Shown here: piece by piece, positions 26,032 to 34,836 of the stretch
Position numbering within the stretch: the first letter of the stretch is position 1
Layout of the letters: each line of letters begins with the position of its first letter
NCBI RefSeq assembly: GCF_003207815.1
Contig: NZ_NKTX01000016.1
Span: forward strand, 1 to 59,803
Length of the DNA: 59,803 bases
Direction of reading: 5' to 3'
Source of the DNA: Komagataeibacter oboediens
Lineage (GTDB): Bacteria; Pseudomonadota; Alphaproteobacteria; Acetobacterales; Acetobacteraceae
Program-made: the position numbers and the translations under genes
The notes under the pieces: model-generated
What the model was told of the DNA's origin: nothing
Database searches by the model: none
The model's input: the letters and a program-made list of their open reading frames with translations, nothing else

Positions 26032-27408
26032 ATGGAAGTTTCCGTATTCCTGGCTGTCATTACGGCTTCCGTGCTGATCGCCATCTATTCACGCTATCGC
26101 CACGCCGCGCGCAATACACGGGACTTCTTTGTGGCATCGGGTCAGTTCGGGGCCGTACTCGTTTTTTTCCTGACCATCGGGGAGACATACAGCATCGGCA
26201 GCGTCCTGGGCTTTCCCGCCGGGATATATACGCAGGGCAGCGGGTTCGGGCTGTGGTTCCTGGGGTATATCCTGCTGTCCTATCCGGTGGGGTATTTCCT
26301 GAACCCGCGCGTATGGGCACTGGGGCAGAAATATGCCTGCGTGACGATTGCCGATATTTTCCGCAACCATTACGCCAGCCGCGTTCTGGAAATCCTGATC
26401 GTGCTGAATACCACGTTATTTCTTCTTCCCTTCGGTGAAATGCAGTTTGCGGGCCTTATGGTAGTGGTCCGCAATCTGGGCTGGCATGTTTCAGGCATGA
26501 TGATGACGGGGGCATCGGCGTTACTGACACTGGCGTGGATCCTGCTGTCGGGCATACGCGCACCGGCCTATGTTTCCATACTGAAGGATATGCTGATGGT
26601 GGTGGCGATCGTGCTGGGCGGATATGCAGCCATGCATGCCATGCACTGGCCTGCCGCACTGGCACGCCTGTCCCGTCCGGACGGGGGTGTTCATGGGGTG
26701 CCGGGCGGCAACGCCTTCATTGTCTCGACCATTATCCTGCAATCGATCGGGTTATGTATCGCGCCACAGACGGTTGCCTTCCTGTTCAGCGCCCGGTCGC
26801 CCCGGACCGTGCAGAAAAACCAGATTTTCATGCCGCTTTACATGCTTATGTTCCCGTTCCTGTTCATGATGGCTCTGTATGTACGGACAGCGGGCATGAC
26901 ACCTGCGTCACCCAATGATGTCTTCATGGTCGCGGTCTGCGCCACCCTGCCCCACTGGGCACGTGGGCTGGTGGCGGGGGGATGCGCGCTTTCGGCGCTG
27001 GTGATCCTGGCGGGGATCTGCCTGGCGCTGGGGCCACTGGTTTCACGCAACCTGATGCCCGGACATTCGGACCGCACCCAGAAAACGGGGGCACAGGTCA
27101 CCATTGCCATTTACCTGCTGGTTTCGGTTCTGGGGGGCGCGTCACTGTCGGGGCTGATGGTCATGCTGAACAACCTGTATTATATCGGTGTCACCCAGCT
27201 TGCACCGGGCATTATCGTTGCCATCTTCAACCGCAGGGTATCGGCCGTACCCATTATTGCGGGACTGTTATGTGGCGACCTGATCGGAATCAGCCTGTTT
27301 TTCCTGCATGTGATGCCTGCGGGGCTGAATCCCGGCATGATCGGGCTGGCAGTCAATGCGCTGATCGTATGGGGTGGCATGGTCCGGACATCCGCGACGG
27401 CTGCCTGA
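26032..27408 (+). CDS. Sodium:solute symporter family (SSS) transporter
   Basis: A 458-residue inner-membrane transporter with 12-13 predicted hydrophobic helices. Recognisable SSS elements are the N-terminal YRHAARNTRDFFVASGQFGAVLVFFLTIGETYSIGSVLGFPAGIYTQG (discontinuous first helix), GMMMTGASALLTLAWILLSGIRAPAYVSILKDMLMVVAI, and the mid-protein IGLCIAPQTVAFLFSARSPRTVQKNQIF. With an upstream DUF3311 gene it resembles MctP-type monocarboxylate (lactate, pyruvate, acetate) permeases, which would suit an acetic acid bacterium. The substrate is inferred and could be another organic acid or amino acid. Confidence 0.85.
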   Translation: MEVSVFLAVITASVLIAIYSRYRHAARNTRDFFVASGQFGAVLVFFLTIGETYSIGSVLGFPAGIYTQGSGFGLWFLGYILLSYPVGYFLNPRVWALGQKYACVTIADIFRNHYASRVLEILIVLNTTLFLLPFGEMQFAGLMVVVRNLGWHVSGMMMTGASALLTLAWILLSGIRAPAYVSILKDMLMVVAIVLGGYAAMHAMHWPAALARLSRPDGGVHGVPGGNAFIVSTIILQSIGLCIAPQTVAFLFSARSPRTVQKNQIFMPLYMLMFPFLFMMALYVRTAGMTPASPNDVFMVAVCATLPHWARGLVAGGCALSALVILAGICLALGPLVSRNLMPGHSDRTQKTGAQVTIAIYLLVSVLGGASLSGLMVMLNNLYYIGVTQLAPGIIVAIFNRRVSAVPIIAGLLCGDLIGISLFFLHVMPAGLNPGMIGLAVNALIVWGGMVRTSATAA

Positions 27409-27464
27409 TACCGTCCCGCAACCATATCATTCATTCCTTGACAGAAACGGTATTGATGCAGATT

Positions 27465-27575
27465 CTTGGGTGTCGCCTTTTTCAAAAACACGACGTTTCC
27501 TGAAGCTTTCCGAAACAGGCTCCACCAAAAAACTTTCAGTGGACTTATCGGATATTTCGTAAGCTGTCCTTTCAG
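27465..27575. repeat. Intergenic hairpin repeat, copy C
   Basis: It carries TTGGGTGTCGCCTTTTT (the reverse of the AAGGCGACACCCAA block of copy A), followed by CGACGTTTCCTGAAGCTTTC and GAAACAGGCTCCACCAAAA in the same order as copy D (30205-30275). It lies downstream of the SSS symporter, between it and the convergent lipid kinase gene. Confidence 0.5.
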
Positions 27576-27583
27576 ACAGTCCC

Positions 27584-28474
27584 TTATACCGCGATACGCA
27601 GGGGACGATCGGGAATATCAATCCGTATGGGTGTATGACCCCGCGCGTCCCCGTCACTTTGGACGGGCATATGGCAGGGATCCCTGATTTCAACCGTTTC
27701 CGCCGTCAATATCCTGACATCGTGCTGCCGTGACAGGGTCCCACGCAGCAGGGCAAGGCCGTAGCGGATGCTGCTGCCGATCCCCGCCGCGCCGAACAGG
27801 ACAACCGACAGCCTTCTGGATGTCTGCTGTGTCCGTGGCGTCAGGACATATTTCCCGGCATATAACGCCCCTTTTGACACGATAACCGATGCAGCCTGAT
27901 AGGGAACGCCATCAACCGATACGGTAATGGGGGCGAACGTGTATTTCCACAACGCACCCAGCGTCGCCATGACATAGGCGGCACGCCCCACCAGTTTTTT
28001 CAGCCGTGCCGACACGACATGCACCACATGTGCGTCAAAGCCAATGCCGACCATCTGCACAAACAGGCATTCCCCCGTGGAGGACCGCAGCCGTCCCGGC
28101 CAGACAATGGTGCTGGCGCCACCAGCGATCATGCGCACATTCCTGTCATCATCAAACGGCACACGCAGTTCACGCGCCAGGACATTCGCCGTACCGACGG
28201 GCAGTATGCCCAATATGATATCGGAACCGGCCATGCCTTCGGCCACTTCGGCCACTGTGCCATCCCCGCCTGCAGCAATGATATGGCTGCAGGTACGTTC
28301 CGCCACCGCCCGACGCGCCAGATCCGTTGCGTGTCTCTTATGCAGGGTTGGCACGATGTCCGCCTGCATGCCCGCATGCTGCAACCGCCGTACAAAGCGC
28401 ACCACACGCCCGATACGCCGGCGCCCGGCGGTCGGGTTCAGGATAACGGTTACCTGTGCATTCGGGTCGGGCAT
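27584..28474 (-). CDS. Diacylglycerol/lipid kinase family protein (DagK/YegS-like)
   Basis: A 296-residue protein with the DAGK catalytic signature. ILNPTAGRRR begins the nucleotide-binding domain, IIAAGGDGTVAEVAEGM is the conserved GGDGT loop (about residue 70), and LGILPVGTANVLARELRVP is the second hallmark. VGIGFDAHVVHVVSARLKKLVGRAAYV belongs to the beta-rich C-domain. It would phosphorylate diacylglycerol or a related lipid for recycling at the membrane. ATG 28472-28474 is preferred; a TTG at 28508-28510 would add 12 residues. It is monocistronic and convergent with the symporter. Confidence 0.85.
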   Translation of the reverse strand: MPDPNAQVTVILNPTAGRRRIGRVVRFVRRLQHAGMQADIVPTLHKRHATDLARRAVAERTCSHIIAAGGDGTVAEVAEGMAGSDIILGILPVGTANVLARELRVPFDDDRNVRMIAGGASTIVWPGRLRSSTGECLFVQMVGIGFDAHVVHVVSARLKKLVGRAAYVMATLGALWKYTFAPITVSVDGVPYQAASVIVSKGALYAGKYVLTPRTQQTSRRLSVVLFGAAGIGSSIRYGLALLRGTLSRQHDVRILTAETVEIRDPCHMPVQSDGDARGHTPIRIDIPDRPLRIAV

Positions 28475-28830
28475 GAAATGTGTCTTCGGGGAAATCCTGC
28501 GCCCTGTCAAAAAAACATGGATACGATCCGGAAAGACCGCCGCATGGCCCGGCCATATCCCTGTAAAACAGACATTTTATGTCTGCACGCCCGACATGTC
28601 GCCCCTTTACATAACGGGTACGTTCCTGTCCTATGTTCGCGATGAAACTGAAACGATATCAGCCTGCGTCCCGTACCTTTTCCCGGCGTGCCTGATGCCT
28701 CCGTCCTGTTTGCCCGCGCCTGCCCGTCACCGGAATGCAGGACCGCCGGGTCCGCCGCCGTCAGGGTGGCATGCGATCCGCACCACCGCTGACATCATTC
28801 TTTCCCGCCATTCAGGAAACCCCGTACGGC
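28475..28830. other. 356-bp divergent intergenic region with a perfect dyad
   Basis: This is the region between the lipid kinase and the amino-acid permease. CAGACAT-TTT-ATGTCTG (28569-28585) is a perfect 7-bp inverted repeat with a 3-base spacer and could be an operator. Otherwise I see no RNA gene or credible reading frame. Confidence 0.5.
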
Positions 28831-30201
28831 ATGTCTGACACGACTGGCACCTACCAGCCGCCTTCCCGACCTGCTTCAACGCTGAAGCAGCGGCATATCA
28901 TCATGATCGCGCTTGGCGGCGCGATCGGGGCCGGACTGTTCGTGGGCAGCAGTGCGGCCATTGCCGCGGCAGGGCCCGCCGTGCTGCTGGCCTTTGTCGC
29001 GGTGGGGCTTGTGGTCATGCTCGTCATGCGCATGCTGGGCGAAATGGTGACCGCCATCCCCGGCAAGGGATCGTTCGTGGCCTATGTCCGCCTGGCCCAT
29101 GGCGACGGGGCTGCCTTTACCACGGGGTGGCTGTACTGGTTTTTCTGGCTGGTGGCCCTGGGCAGCGAGGCCATTGCCGGAGCCATCCTGCTGCATGACT
29201 GGATCCATCTGCCGGTCTGGCTTCTGGCCATGGCGCTGATCGTGGCGCTGAACCTGATCAACCTGGCAGCGGTCCATATATTCGGGGAGTGTGAGTTCTG
29301 GCTGTCGCTGGTGAAGGTCATCAGCATCGTGCTGTTCATCATGGCGGGCACGCTGTATGTCGCCCATGTCTTCGGACCCGGCGTCCAGATCCCGCGCAAC
29401 GTGCTGGGCCATGGCGGCCTGTTCCCGCATGGGGCGGCGGCCGTGATTTCCATTATCCCCACCGTCCTGTTCACCATGATCGGATCGGAAATCGCGACGG
29501 TGGCGGCAGGCGAGTCCGCGGAACCGGCACGCAACGTAGCCCATGTCACCCGCAGTCTGGGCACCCGCATCGTGCTGTTCTACAGCCTGTCCATCGCGCT
29601 GATCCTTATGATCGTGCCATGGTCGGACATCGCTCCGGGCCATTCGCCCTTTGTCGCGGCCATGCAGGCCATGGGCATTCCGGGGGCCGGCGCGTGCATG
29701 CAGGTCGTGGTGCTGACAGCAGTACTGTCATGCATGAATTCCAGCCTGTACATCACATCACGTATCCTGGCCGAACTGGCCCGGCATGGTGACGCGCCCG
29801 CCGTGCTGCACCATTACGGGCGGCAGCATACGCCGGTCAACGCCATCATGGCCAATTCACTGGCCGGGGCCGTGGTGGCGTTTGCCTCCATCCTTGCGCC
29901 GGGCACGGTGTTCGCCTTCCTGCTCAGTTGCAGTGGCGGGGTGATCCTGCTGGTCTATTCGCTGATTGTCACATCCTACATGGTCCTGCGCCGCCGCATG
30001 GCCGATACGGAACAGGCAGCCTGTTTCCGGCTGCCTTTCTTCCCGGCGGTCAACCTCCTGACACTGGGGGGTGTCATGGTCATTTTCGTGGCCATGCTGC
30101 TGAATGCATCACAACGCATGACCGCCATGGCCAGCCTTGGCACGACGCTGTTCTTTATCGTGATCCATGCCGTGCGGAACAGGATGCACCCGAAAGCATA
30201 G
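28831..30201 (+). CDS. Amino-acid permease (APC superfamily, GabP/AAT-like)
   Basis: A 456-residue inner-membrane permease with 12 predicted helices. The first-helix motif IIMIALGGAIGAGLFVGSSAAI is the AAT-family substrate-site signature. Others are MLVMRMLGEMVTAIPGKGSFVAYVRLAHGDGAAFTTGWLYWFFW, PTVLFTMIGSEIATVAAGESAEPARNVAHVTRS (helix 6 region with the conserved Glu) and NSSLYITSRILAELARHGDAP. It imports an amino acid by proton symport. GABA, D-Ser/Ala/Gly or aromatic amino acids are possible; the GABA label would fit the gabD gene in this window, but the two are 13 kb apart. The start at ATG 28831 has a weak AGGAAA site. Confidence 0.85.
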   Translation: MSDTTGTYQPPSRPASTLKQRHIIMIALGGAIGAGLFVGSSAAIAAAGPAVLLAFVAVGLVVMLVMRMLGEMVTAIPGKGSFVAYVRLAHGDGAAFTTGWLYWFFWLVALGSEAIAGAILLHDWIHLPVWLLAMALIVALNLINLAAVHIFGECEFWLSLVKVISIVLFIMAGTLYVAHVFGPGVQIPRNVLGHGGLFPHGAAAVISIIPTVLFTMIGSEIATVAAGESAEPARNVAHVTRSLGTRIVLFYSLSIALILMIVPWSDIAPGHSPFVAAMQAMGIPGAGACMQVVVLTAVLSCMNSSLYITSRILAELARHGDAPAVLHHYGRQHTPVNAIMANSLAGAVVAFASILAPGTVFAFLLSCSGGVILLVYSLIVTSYMVLRRRMADTEQAACFRLPFFPAVNLLTLGGVMVIFVAMLLNASQRMTAMASLGTTLFFIVIHAVRNRMHPKA

Positions 30202-30204
30202 TGA

Positions 30205-30275
30205 CGCCATTTTTCAATAAAGCCGACATTTCCCGAAGCTTTCCGAAAAAAGCTTCGCCGGACACTTCCTGTAAT
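30205..30275. repeat. Intergenic hairpin repeat, copy D
   Basis: CCATTTTTCAATAAAGCCGA is followed by CATTTCCCGAAGCTTTCCG and AAAAAAGCTTCGCCGGAC. The pair GAAGCTTT...AAAGCTTC forms a hairpin. It begins 4 bases after the permease stop codon, between convergent genes, so it may double as a terminator. Confidence 0.55.
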
Positions 30276-30307
30276 TTAATGGCGGCCTTTTGTGCCCGTC
30301 CCGTTAT

Positions 30308-30673
30308 TCAGGCCCCATGCGCCTGCGGCAGGATGTCAAACAGGGTTTCCTTGGGGCGGCAGGGGCGCGCAGCCTGATCGGTCATGACCACCGGGCGGTT
30401 GAGCAGTTCCGGATGGGCCGCAATGGCATCAAGCAGGTCTGCATCGCTCAGCGCCGGGTTATCCAGCCCCAGTTCCGCATACGGTGTACCGCGCTGGCGC
30501 AGCAGGTCGCGCACCGGCACCACAAGGCGGCTGGCCAGCACATCCAGATCGGCACGGGTTGGCGGTGTCTTCAGGTATTCCACCACGACCGGCTCGATCC
30601 CGGCAGCACGGATCATGGCCAGCACATTGCGTGACGTGCCACAGGCACGGTTATGATACAGGGTGACGGTCAT
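30308..30673 (-). CDS. arsC: Arsenate reductase, glutaredoxin-coupled (ArsC)
   Basis: A 121-residue cytosolic enzyme that reduces arsenate to arsenite with glutathione/glutaredoxin. The catalytic loop is LYHNRACGTSRNVL (Cys12 by this start), followed by the ArsC-family PPTRADLDVLASRL and LLDAIAAHPELLNRPVV motifs including the conserved Arg. Length is slightly shorter than E. coli ArsC (141) but normal for the chromosomal YffB/ArsC-type group. The reading frame is open to 30841, but homology begins at ATG 30671-30673. No arsenite pump or ArsR gene adjoins it, so a general redox or stress role is also possible. Confidence 0.88.
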   Translation of the reverse strand: MTVTLYHNRACGTSRNVLAMIRAAGIEPVVVEYLKTPPTRADLDVLASRLVVPVRDLLRQRGTPYAELGLDNPALSDADLLDAIAAHPELLNRPVVMTDQAARPCRPKETLFDILPQAHGA

Positions 30674-30875
30674 GAAGCGGTTTTTTCCCATATGCCCAGA
30701 CAGAGGAAACGCGCTATAATCACGTTTCCTTCCCGATTGCAGCCCGGCCTGCGCCGTGTGACCTGACAGGGTGCATTGGCGGGGGATTTCCGCTATGACC
30801 GCACATGCGGCCTGCCCGAAATGCCGGAACGGCCCGTTCACTGACGGCTTTCGTCAGCGGTCCCTTTTGAAGCGC

Positions 30876-31901
30876 ATGGTTGCCATTGTGACAGATCACA
30901 CCCCTTCCGTTGTTCCGCACACGCAGGATCGGCCATCCGTCTGCGTGGCGGCACTGTATCATTTCACGCCGTTTGCGGACTGCGCCGCCGTACGCGCGAA
31001 GCTGCTGGATGCCTGCCACGCACTGGGCATTCGGGGCATCCTGCTGGTGGCGCATGAAGGCATAAACGGCACCATTGCCGGGACGGATGACGCGATTGCC
31101 CGCATCCTTGACATCATCCGTGCCCTGCCCGGCTGCGCGGATCTGGACGTCAAGTTTTCCCGTGCGCCCGCCCTGCCGTTCCACCGCATGAAGGTGCGCA
31201 TAAAGCGTGAAATCGTGACCATGGGCGTGGAAGGGCTGGATCCCCGCCGCGATGTCGGCCACTACGTAGCACCCGATGAATGGAACACCCTGATTTCCGA
31301 TCCCGATACCATCGTGATCGACACGCGCAATGATTACGAGGTCGCAATCGGCACCTTCCGGGGTGCCATTGATCCGGGCACCCGCACGTTCCGCGAATTT
31401 CCACAATGGTTCCGTGACCGGCGGCGCGACCTGCTGGCACAGGGGCGCACGCCCCGGATCGCGATGTTCTGCACCGGCGGCATACGCTGTGAAAAGGCAA
31501 CCGCCTTCGTCCGTGCGGAAGGGATCGAGGATGTGTTTCACCTGCAGGGCGGCATCCTGAAATATCTGGAAACCGTGCCAGAGGATCAAAGCCTGTGGGA
31601 CGGGGAATGCTTCGTATTCGATCAGCGCGTCAGCGTGGGTCACGGGCTGAAACCGGGTACATTCGACATATGCCACGCCTGTCGTACCCCCCTGAGCGAA
31701 GCGGACCGCGCCAGCCCGCATTATGTGGACGGCGTAAGCTGCCCCCATTGCGCCGACCAGCGCACCGAAGCCCAGCGCAGGCGGTATGCGGAACGTGAGC
31801 GCCAGATCCAGCTTGCGGCACGGCAGGGCACGCACCATCTGGGCCTGCCACGACCCGGCGCGCGGCATGACGCCCCGCCCGGTGATGACACGAACGCATA
31901 A
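30876..31901 (+). CDS. trhO: tRNA uridine(34) hydroxylase, rhodanese-type (TrhO/YceA)
   Basis: A 341-residue cytoplasmic protein of the YceA family that hydroxylates U34 of tRNA on the way to 5-methoxyuridine or cmo5U. The N-terminal acylphosphatase-like domain is [12 protein letters not shown]...[19 protein letters not shown]. The rhodanese domain has [17 protein letters not shown] and the catalytic loop [10 protein letters not shown] (Cys about 200), then [15 protein letters not shown]-terminal zinc-like Cys pattern is visible (CHAC...CPHC). The frame extends upstream to 30771; I placed the start at ATG 30876 before the family sequence, though the site is weak. Confidence 0.9.
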   Translation: MVAIVTDHTPSVVPHTQDRPSVCVAALYHFTPFADCAAVRAKLLDACHALGIRGILLVAHEGINGTIAGTDDAIARILDIIRALPGCADLDVKFSRAPALPFHRMKVRIKREIVTMGVEGLDPRRDVGHYVAPDEWNTLISDPDTIVIDTRNDYEVAIGTFRGAIDPGTRTFREFPQWFRDRRRDLLAQGRTPRIAMFCTGGIRCEKATAFVRAEGIEDVFHLQGGILKYLETVPEDQSLWDGECFVFDQRVSVGHGLKPGTFDICHACRTPLSEADRASPHYVDGVSCPHCADQRTEAQRRRYAERERQIQLAARQGTHHLGLPRPGARHDAPPGDDTNA

Positions 31902-32013
31902 GCGCCGGAGCATTGCGCCCGGACGGCCGGCCCACTCTTTCCCAGGCAGGGGAAAACAGGGGACAGCCACCCGGTTATGGACCGGGCATGTTCATGGATG
32001 GCTTCCATTGAAT

Positions 32014-32044
32014 ATATCGTAAGATAGTTTATATCTTACGATAT
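32014..32044. promoter_or_regulatory. Perfect 13-bp-arm palindrome, probable PadR operator
   Basis: ATATCGTAAGATA (32014-32026) and TATCTTACGATAT (32032-32044) are exact reverse complements with a 5-base spacer. It lies directly in front of the padR gene and overlaps its first possible ATG (32043). This is the expected place for an autoregulatory operator. Confidence 0.75.
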
Positions 32045-32057
32045 GACCGAAGATAAT

Positions 32058-32669
32058 ATGTCTACCCACCCGCCCCATTCCGACCCCGATGCCCACAGGC
32101 ATGGCGGGCGACGGCATGGGGCGGGCCGGCGGTCGCGTGGCGGATTTGAACGTGGTCTGGGCCGGGGAGATTTCCCGGCGGGGCGAAAGCTCGGTTCGGA
32201 AGACCTGCAGCTTGTGCTGCTTGCCCTGCTGGCGGAACAGCCGGCGCATGGCTATGACCTGATCCGGCAACTGGGAGACCGCTCGGGCGGGTTTTATGCA
32301 CCCGGCCCCGGCATGATCTATCCGGCCCTGACCTATCTGGATGAAGCCGGCCACGCCGTCGCCAGCCGTGATGGCAACCGTAAGTGCTATACCCTGACGG
32401 AAACGGGCCGTGCCCATCTGGCGGCCCGGCGCGAACAGGCTGACAGTATCCTGCGCACACTGGCGCGTATCGGTGGCCGCATGGCGGACGTGCGCGATGC
32501 GTTCGCCGGGGTTGACGACAACTGTGGTTCCGAAACCGACGAACTGCATGAAGCACGCCATGCGATCAGGCACGCCCTGCGCCACAAGCGTGGATGCACG
32601 GCGGAAGAATCCCGCCGCATTGCCGCCATCCTCGACCGAGCCACAGCGGAAATACTGGGCCAGTCGTGA
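32058..32669 (+). CDS. PadR-family transcriptional regulator
   Basis: A 203-residue regulator. The first ~50 residues are basic, Gly/His/Arg-rich and disordered (HRHGGRRHGAGRRSRGGFERGLGRGDF). The PadR winged helix then follows: DLQLVLLALLAEQPAHGYDLIRQLGDRSGGFYAPGPGMIYPALTYLDEAGHAVASRDGNRKCYTLTETGRAHL. A C-terminal dimerisation helix ends the protein. ATG 32058 is preferred because the upstream ATG 32043 lies within the palindrome. PadR proteins are usually ligand-released repressors. It precedes an ABC exporter gene by 73 bases and probably controls both by binding the palindrome at its own promoter. Confidence 0.88.
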   Translation: MSTHPPHSDPDAHRHGGRRHGAGRRSRGGFERGLGRGDFPAGRKLGSEDLQLVLLALLAEQPAHGYDLIRQLGDRSGGFYAPGPGMIYPALTYLDEAGHAVASRDGNRKCYTLTETGRAHLAARREQADSILRTLARIGGRMADVRDAFAGVDDNCGSETDELHEARHAIRHALRHKRGCTAEESRRIAAILDRATAEILGQS

Positions 32670-32742
32670 TGAGAAACGGGCTGTCGCCCTGCTTTTGTCA
32701 CCTGCCCCGCCCCGCCGCCCTTCCCTGCTGGAGATTTTCTGA

Positions 32743-34623
32743 TTGAACGCAGCCCCTGAAACATCGGACCGTGATCCCCTCCCCTCATGGCGGACCCGCC
32801 TGGGCGCCCGTTTCGGGGTGTACGGGCATGTGCCCCGCATGTTCCGCCAGATATGGAACTGCAGCCCCGCCCTGACATTGGCCAGCATCACGCTGCGGCT
32901 GGTGCAGGCCATCCAGCCGCCACTGGCGCTGTATGTCGGCAAGCTGATTGTCGATGAGGTCATTCGCACCAGCGCCCATGCCCCGGCGTCGGAGACCATG
33001 CTGGACTGGGTGCTGCATGGTCCGGCCACCCGGCTGGAAGAATGGATCGGGCTGGAATTCGCCCTCATCATCCTGTCGGACCTGACATCACGCGCGATCG
33101 TGCTGGTCGATGGGCTGCTGAACGAACGCTACATCAACTCCGTCAGTCTCGCGCTGATGGCCCATTCGGCCACGCTGGATCTGCAGCAGTTTGAATCCAG
33201 CACGTTACAGGACCTGCTGGAACGCGCGCGGCGTCAGGCATCGGGGCGCAATAACCTGCTGGTGCAACTGTTCAACATTGCCCAGACTGCTGTGACCGCG
33301 CTGACGCTTGCGATTGGCGTCGTGGCGTTCGCACCGTGGATGGTGGTGGTTCTGGCGGTCGCCCTCCTGCCCTCGGCGGCAGGGGAAGCGCGGTTCAATG
33401 CCGAAGGCTACCGGCTTATCCGCGCCAAGACGGCAGAACGCCGTGAAATGGAATACCTGCGCTATGTCGGCGCCAGCGCGGAACATGCCAAGGAGCTCAA
33501 GCTGTTCGGGCTGGGGGATTTTCTGGTGGGGCGTTTCCGGACCGCGGCCAGCACCGTGCTGGAACAGAACCGCAGGCTGGCCCTGCGCCGCTTTGTATGG
33601 AGCGGCGCCTTCGCCACCATCGGGTCGGTTGCCTATTACGGGGTCTATCTGGTCATTGTATGGGATACGGTTCGTGGCCGGTTTTCGGTTGGGGACCTGA
33701 CATTCCTGTCGGGGTCGTTCCTGCGGCTGCATTCGGTCCTGTCCAGCCTGCTGCTGGGCATTACCCAGACTGCCAGCCAGGCGCAGTACCTCAATGATTT
33801 CTTTGCCTTCCTTGACCTGCGCCCGGCCATCATCTCACCGCCACGCGCGCTGCCCTTTCCGTCCCCCATCCGGCAGGGCATCCGGTTTGAAAATGTCGGT
33901 TTCCGTTATCCCGGCACGGACCAGTGGGCCATACGGCACCTGGATCTGTTCATCGGCGCGGGAGAAACGGTGGCGCTGGTGGGGGAAAACGGGGCGGGCA
34001 AGACAACCATCGTCAAGCTGCTGACCCGGCTGTATGACCCTGATGAAGGGCAGATCACGGTGGATGGCGTGCCCCTGGGCGATATGGACCTGACGGACCT
34101 GCGCGCGCATATCGGCGTCATATTCCAGGATTTTGTCCGCTACAGCCTGACCGCATCGGAAAATATTGCCGTAGGCCGGATCGACGCCCTGTCGGACACG
34201 CAACGCATTGAAGCGGCCGCGCATGAAGGGCTGGCAGATGATGTGGTGGGCAAACTGCCCATGGGGTATGACCAGCCATTGGGCAAGCGCGTGGCGAAAG
34301 GCCGCGAACTATCCGGGGGTGAATGGCAGAAAATCGCCATTTCACGTGCCTATATGCGTGATGCGGACCTGCTGATCCTTGATGAACCGACCGCGGCACT
34401 CGACGCGCGGGCGGAATCAGACGTGTTCGAACGCCTGCGCGCATTGCGGCGCGGCAAGGCGGCGCTGGTGATTTCACACCGCTTTTCCACCGTGCGCACG
34501 GCAGACCGGATTGTCGTTCTGGAACATGGCAGGATCCTGCAGGCCGGCACGCATGAAGACCTTCTGGCGCAGGGCGGTCGGTATGCGGAACTTTTTGAAC
34601 TGCAGGCCGCAGGCTACCAATAG
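32743..34623 (+). CDS. ABC exporter, fused membrane and ATPase domains
   Basis: A 626-residue half-size exporter. The N-terminal membrane domain has about six helices (residues 45-70, 95-120, 180-200, 200-215, 285-305, 315-335). The C-terminal ATPase has Walker A LVGENGAGKTT (about 412), Q-loop FQDFVRYSLTASENI, signature LSGGEWQKIAISRAY, Walker B DLLILDEPTAALD and the H-loop VISHRF. It starts at TTG 32743 with a GGAG site. The presence of a PadR regulator suggests export of a toxic or signalling compound, but the substrate is unknown. The long, hydrophilic N-terminus (about 40 residues) carries no motif. Copy E of the intergenic repeat follows the stop. Confidence 0.9.
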   Translation: MNAAPETSDRDPLPSWRTRLGARFGVYGHVPRMFRQIWNCSPALTLASITLRLVQAIQPPLALYVGKLIVDEVIRTSAHAPASETMLDWVLHGPATRLEEWIGLEFALIILSDLTSRAIVLVDGLLNERYINSVSLALMAHSATLDLQQFESSTLQDLLERARRQASGRNNLLVQLFNIAQTAVTALTLAIGVVAFAPWMVVVLAVALLPSAAGEARFNAEGYRLIRAKTAERREMEYLRYVGASAEHAKELKLFGLGDFLVGRFRTAASTVLEQNRRLALRRFVWSGAFATIGSVAYYGVYLVIVWDTVRGRFSVGDLTFLSGSFLRLHSVLSSLLLGITQTASQAQYLNDFFAFLDLRPAIISPPRALPFPSPIRQGIRFENVGFRYPGTDQWAIRHLDLFIGAGETVALVGENGAGKTTIVKLLTRLYDPDEGQITVDGVPLGDMDLTDLRAHIGVIFQDFVRYSLTASENIAVGRIDALSDTQRIEAAAHEGLADDVVGKLPMGYDQPLGKRVAKGRELSGGEWQKIAISRAYMRDADLLILDEPTAALDARAESDVFERLRALRRGKAALVISHRFSTVRTADRIVVLEHGRILQAGTHEDLLAQGGRYAELFELQAAGYQ

Positions 34624-34629
34624 AAAACA

Positions 34630-34700
34630 GAAGTTTCTGGCTGCTGCCCTTAAAACAGGCGGCAGCTTCTGAAGCTTTTTGAAAAAGCCCTCCTGTCACG
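34630..34700. repeat. Intergenic hairpin repeat, copy E
   Basis: AAGTTTCTGGCTGCTGCCC is followed by TTAAAACAGGCGGCAGCTTC and TGAAGCTTTTTGAAAAAGC, the same block order as copy B. GCTGCTGCC and GGCGGCAGC pair, and GCTTTTTGAAAAAGC is a second hairpin. It is downstream of the ABC exporter. Confidence 0.55.
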
Positions 34701-34836
34701 GCTCGCCCTTTAAATACACCCGCACCCCACGCGCATTGACCCGTCCCCTTACCCATGGCAATGCAGGACCGTTGGATCAGGTCAGGACAGACACGCGTGG
34801 GGATCACGGCGGGGGCACCTGTGGAAACTGCTGACC

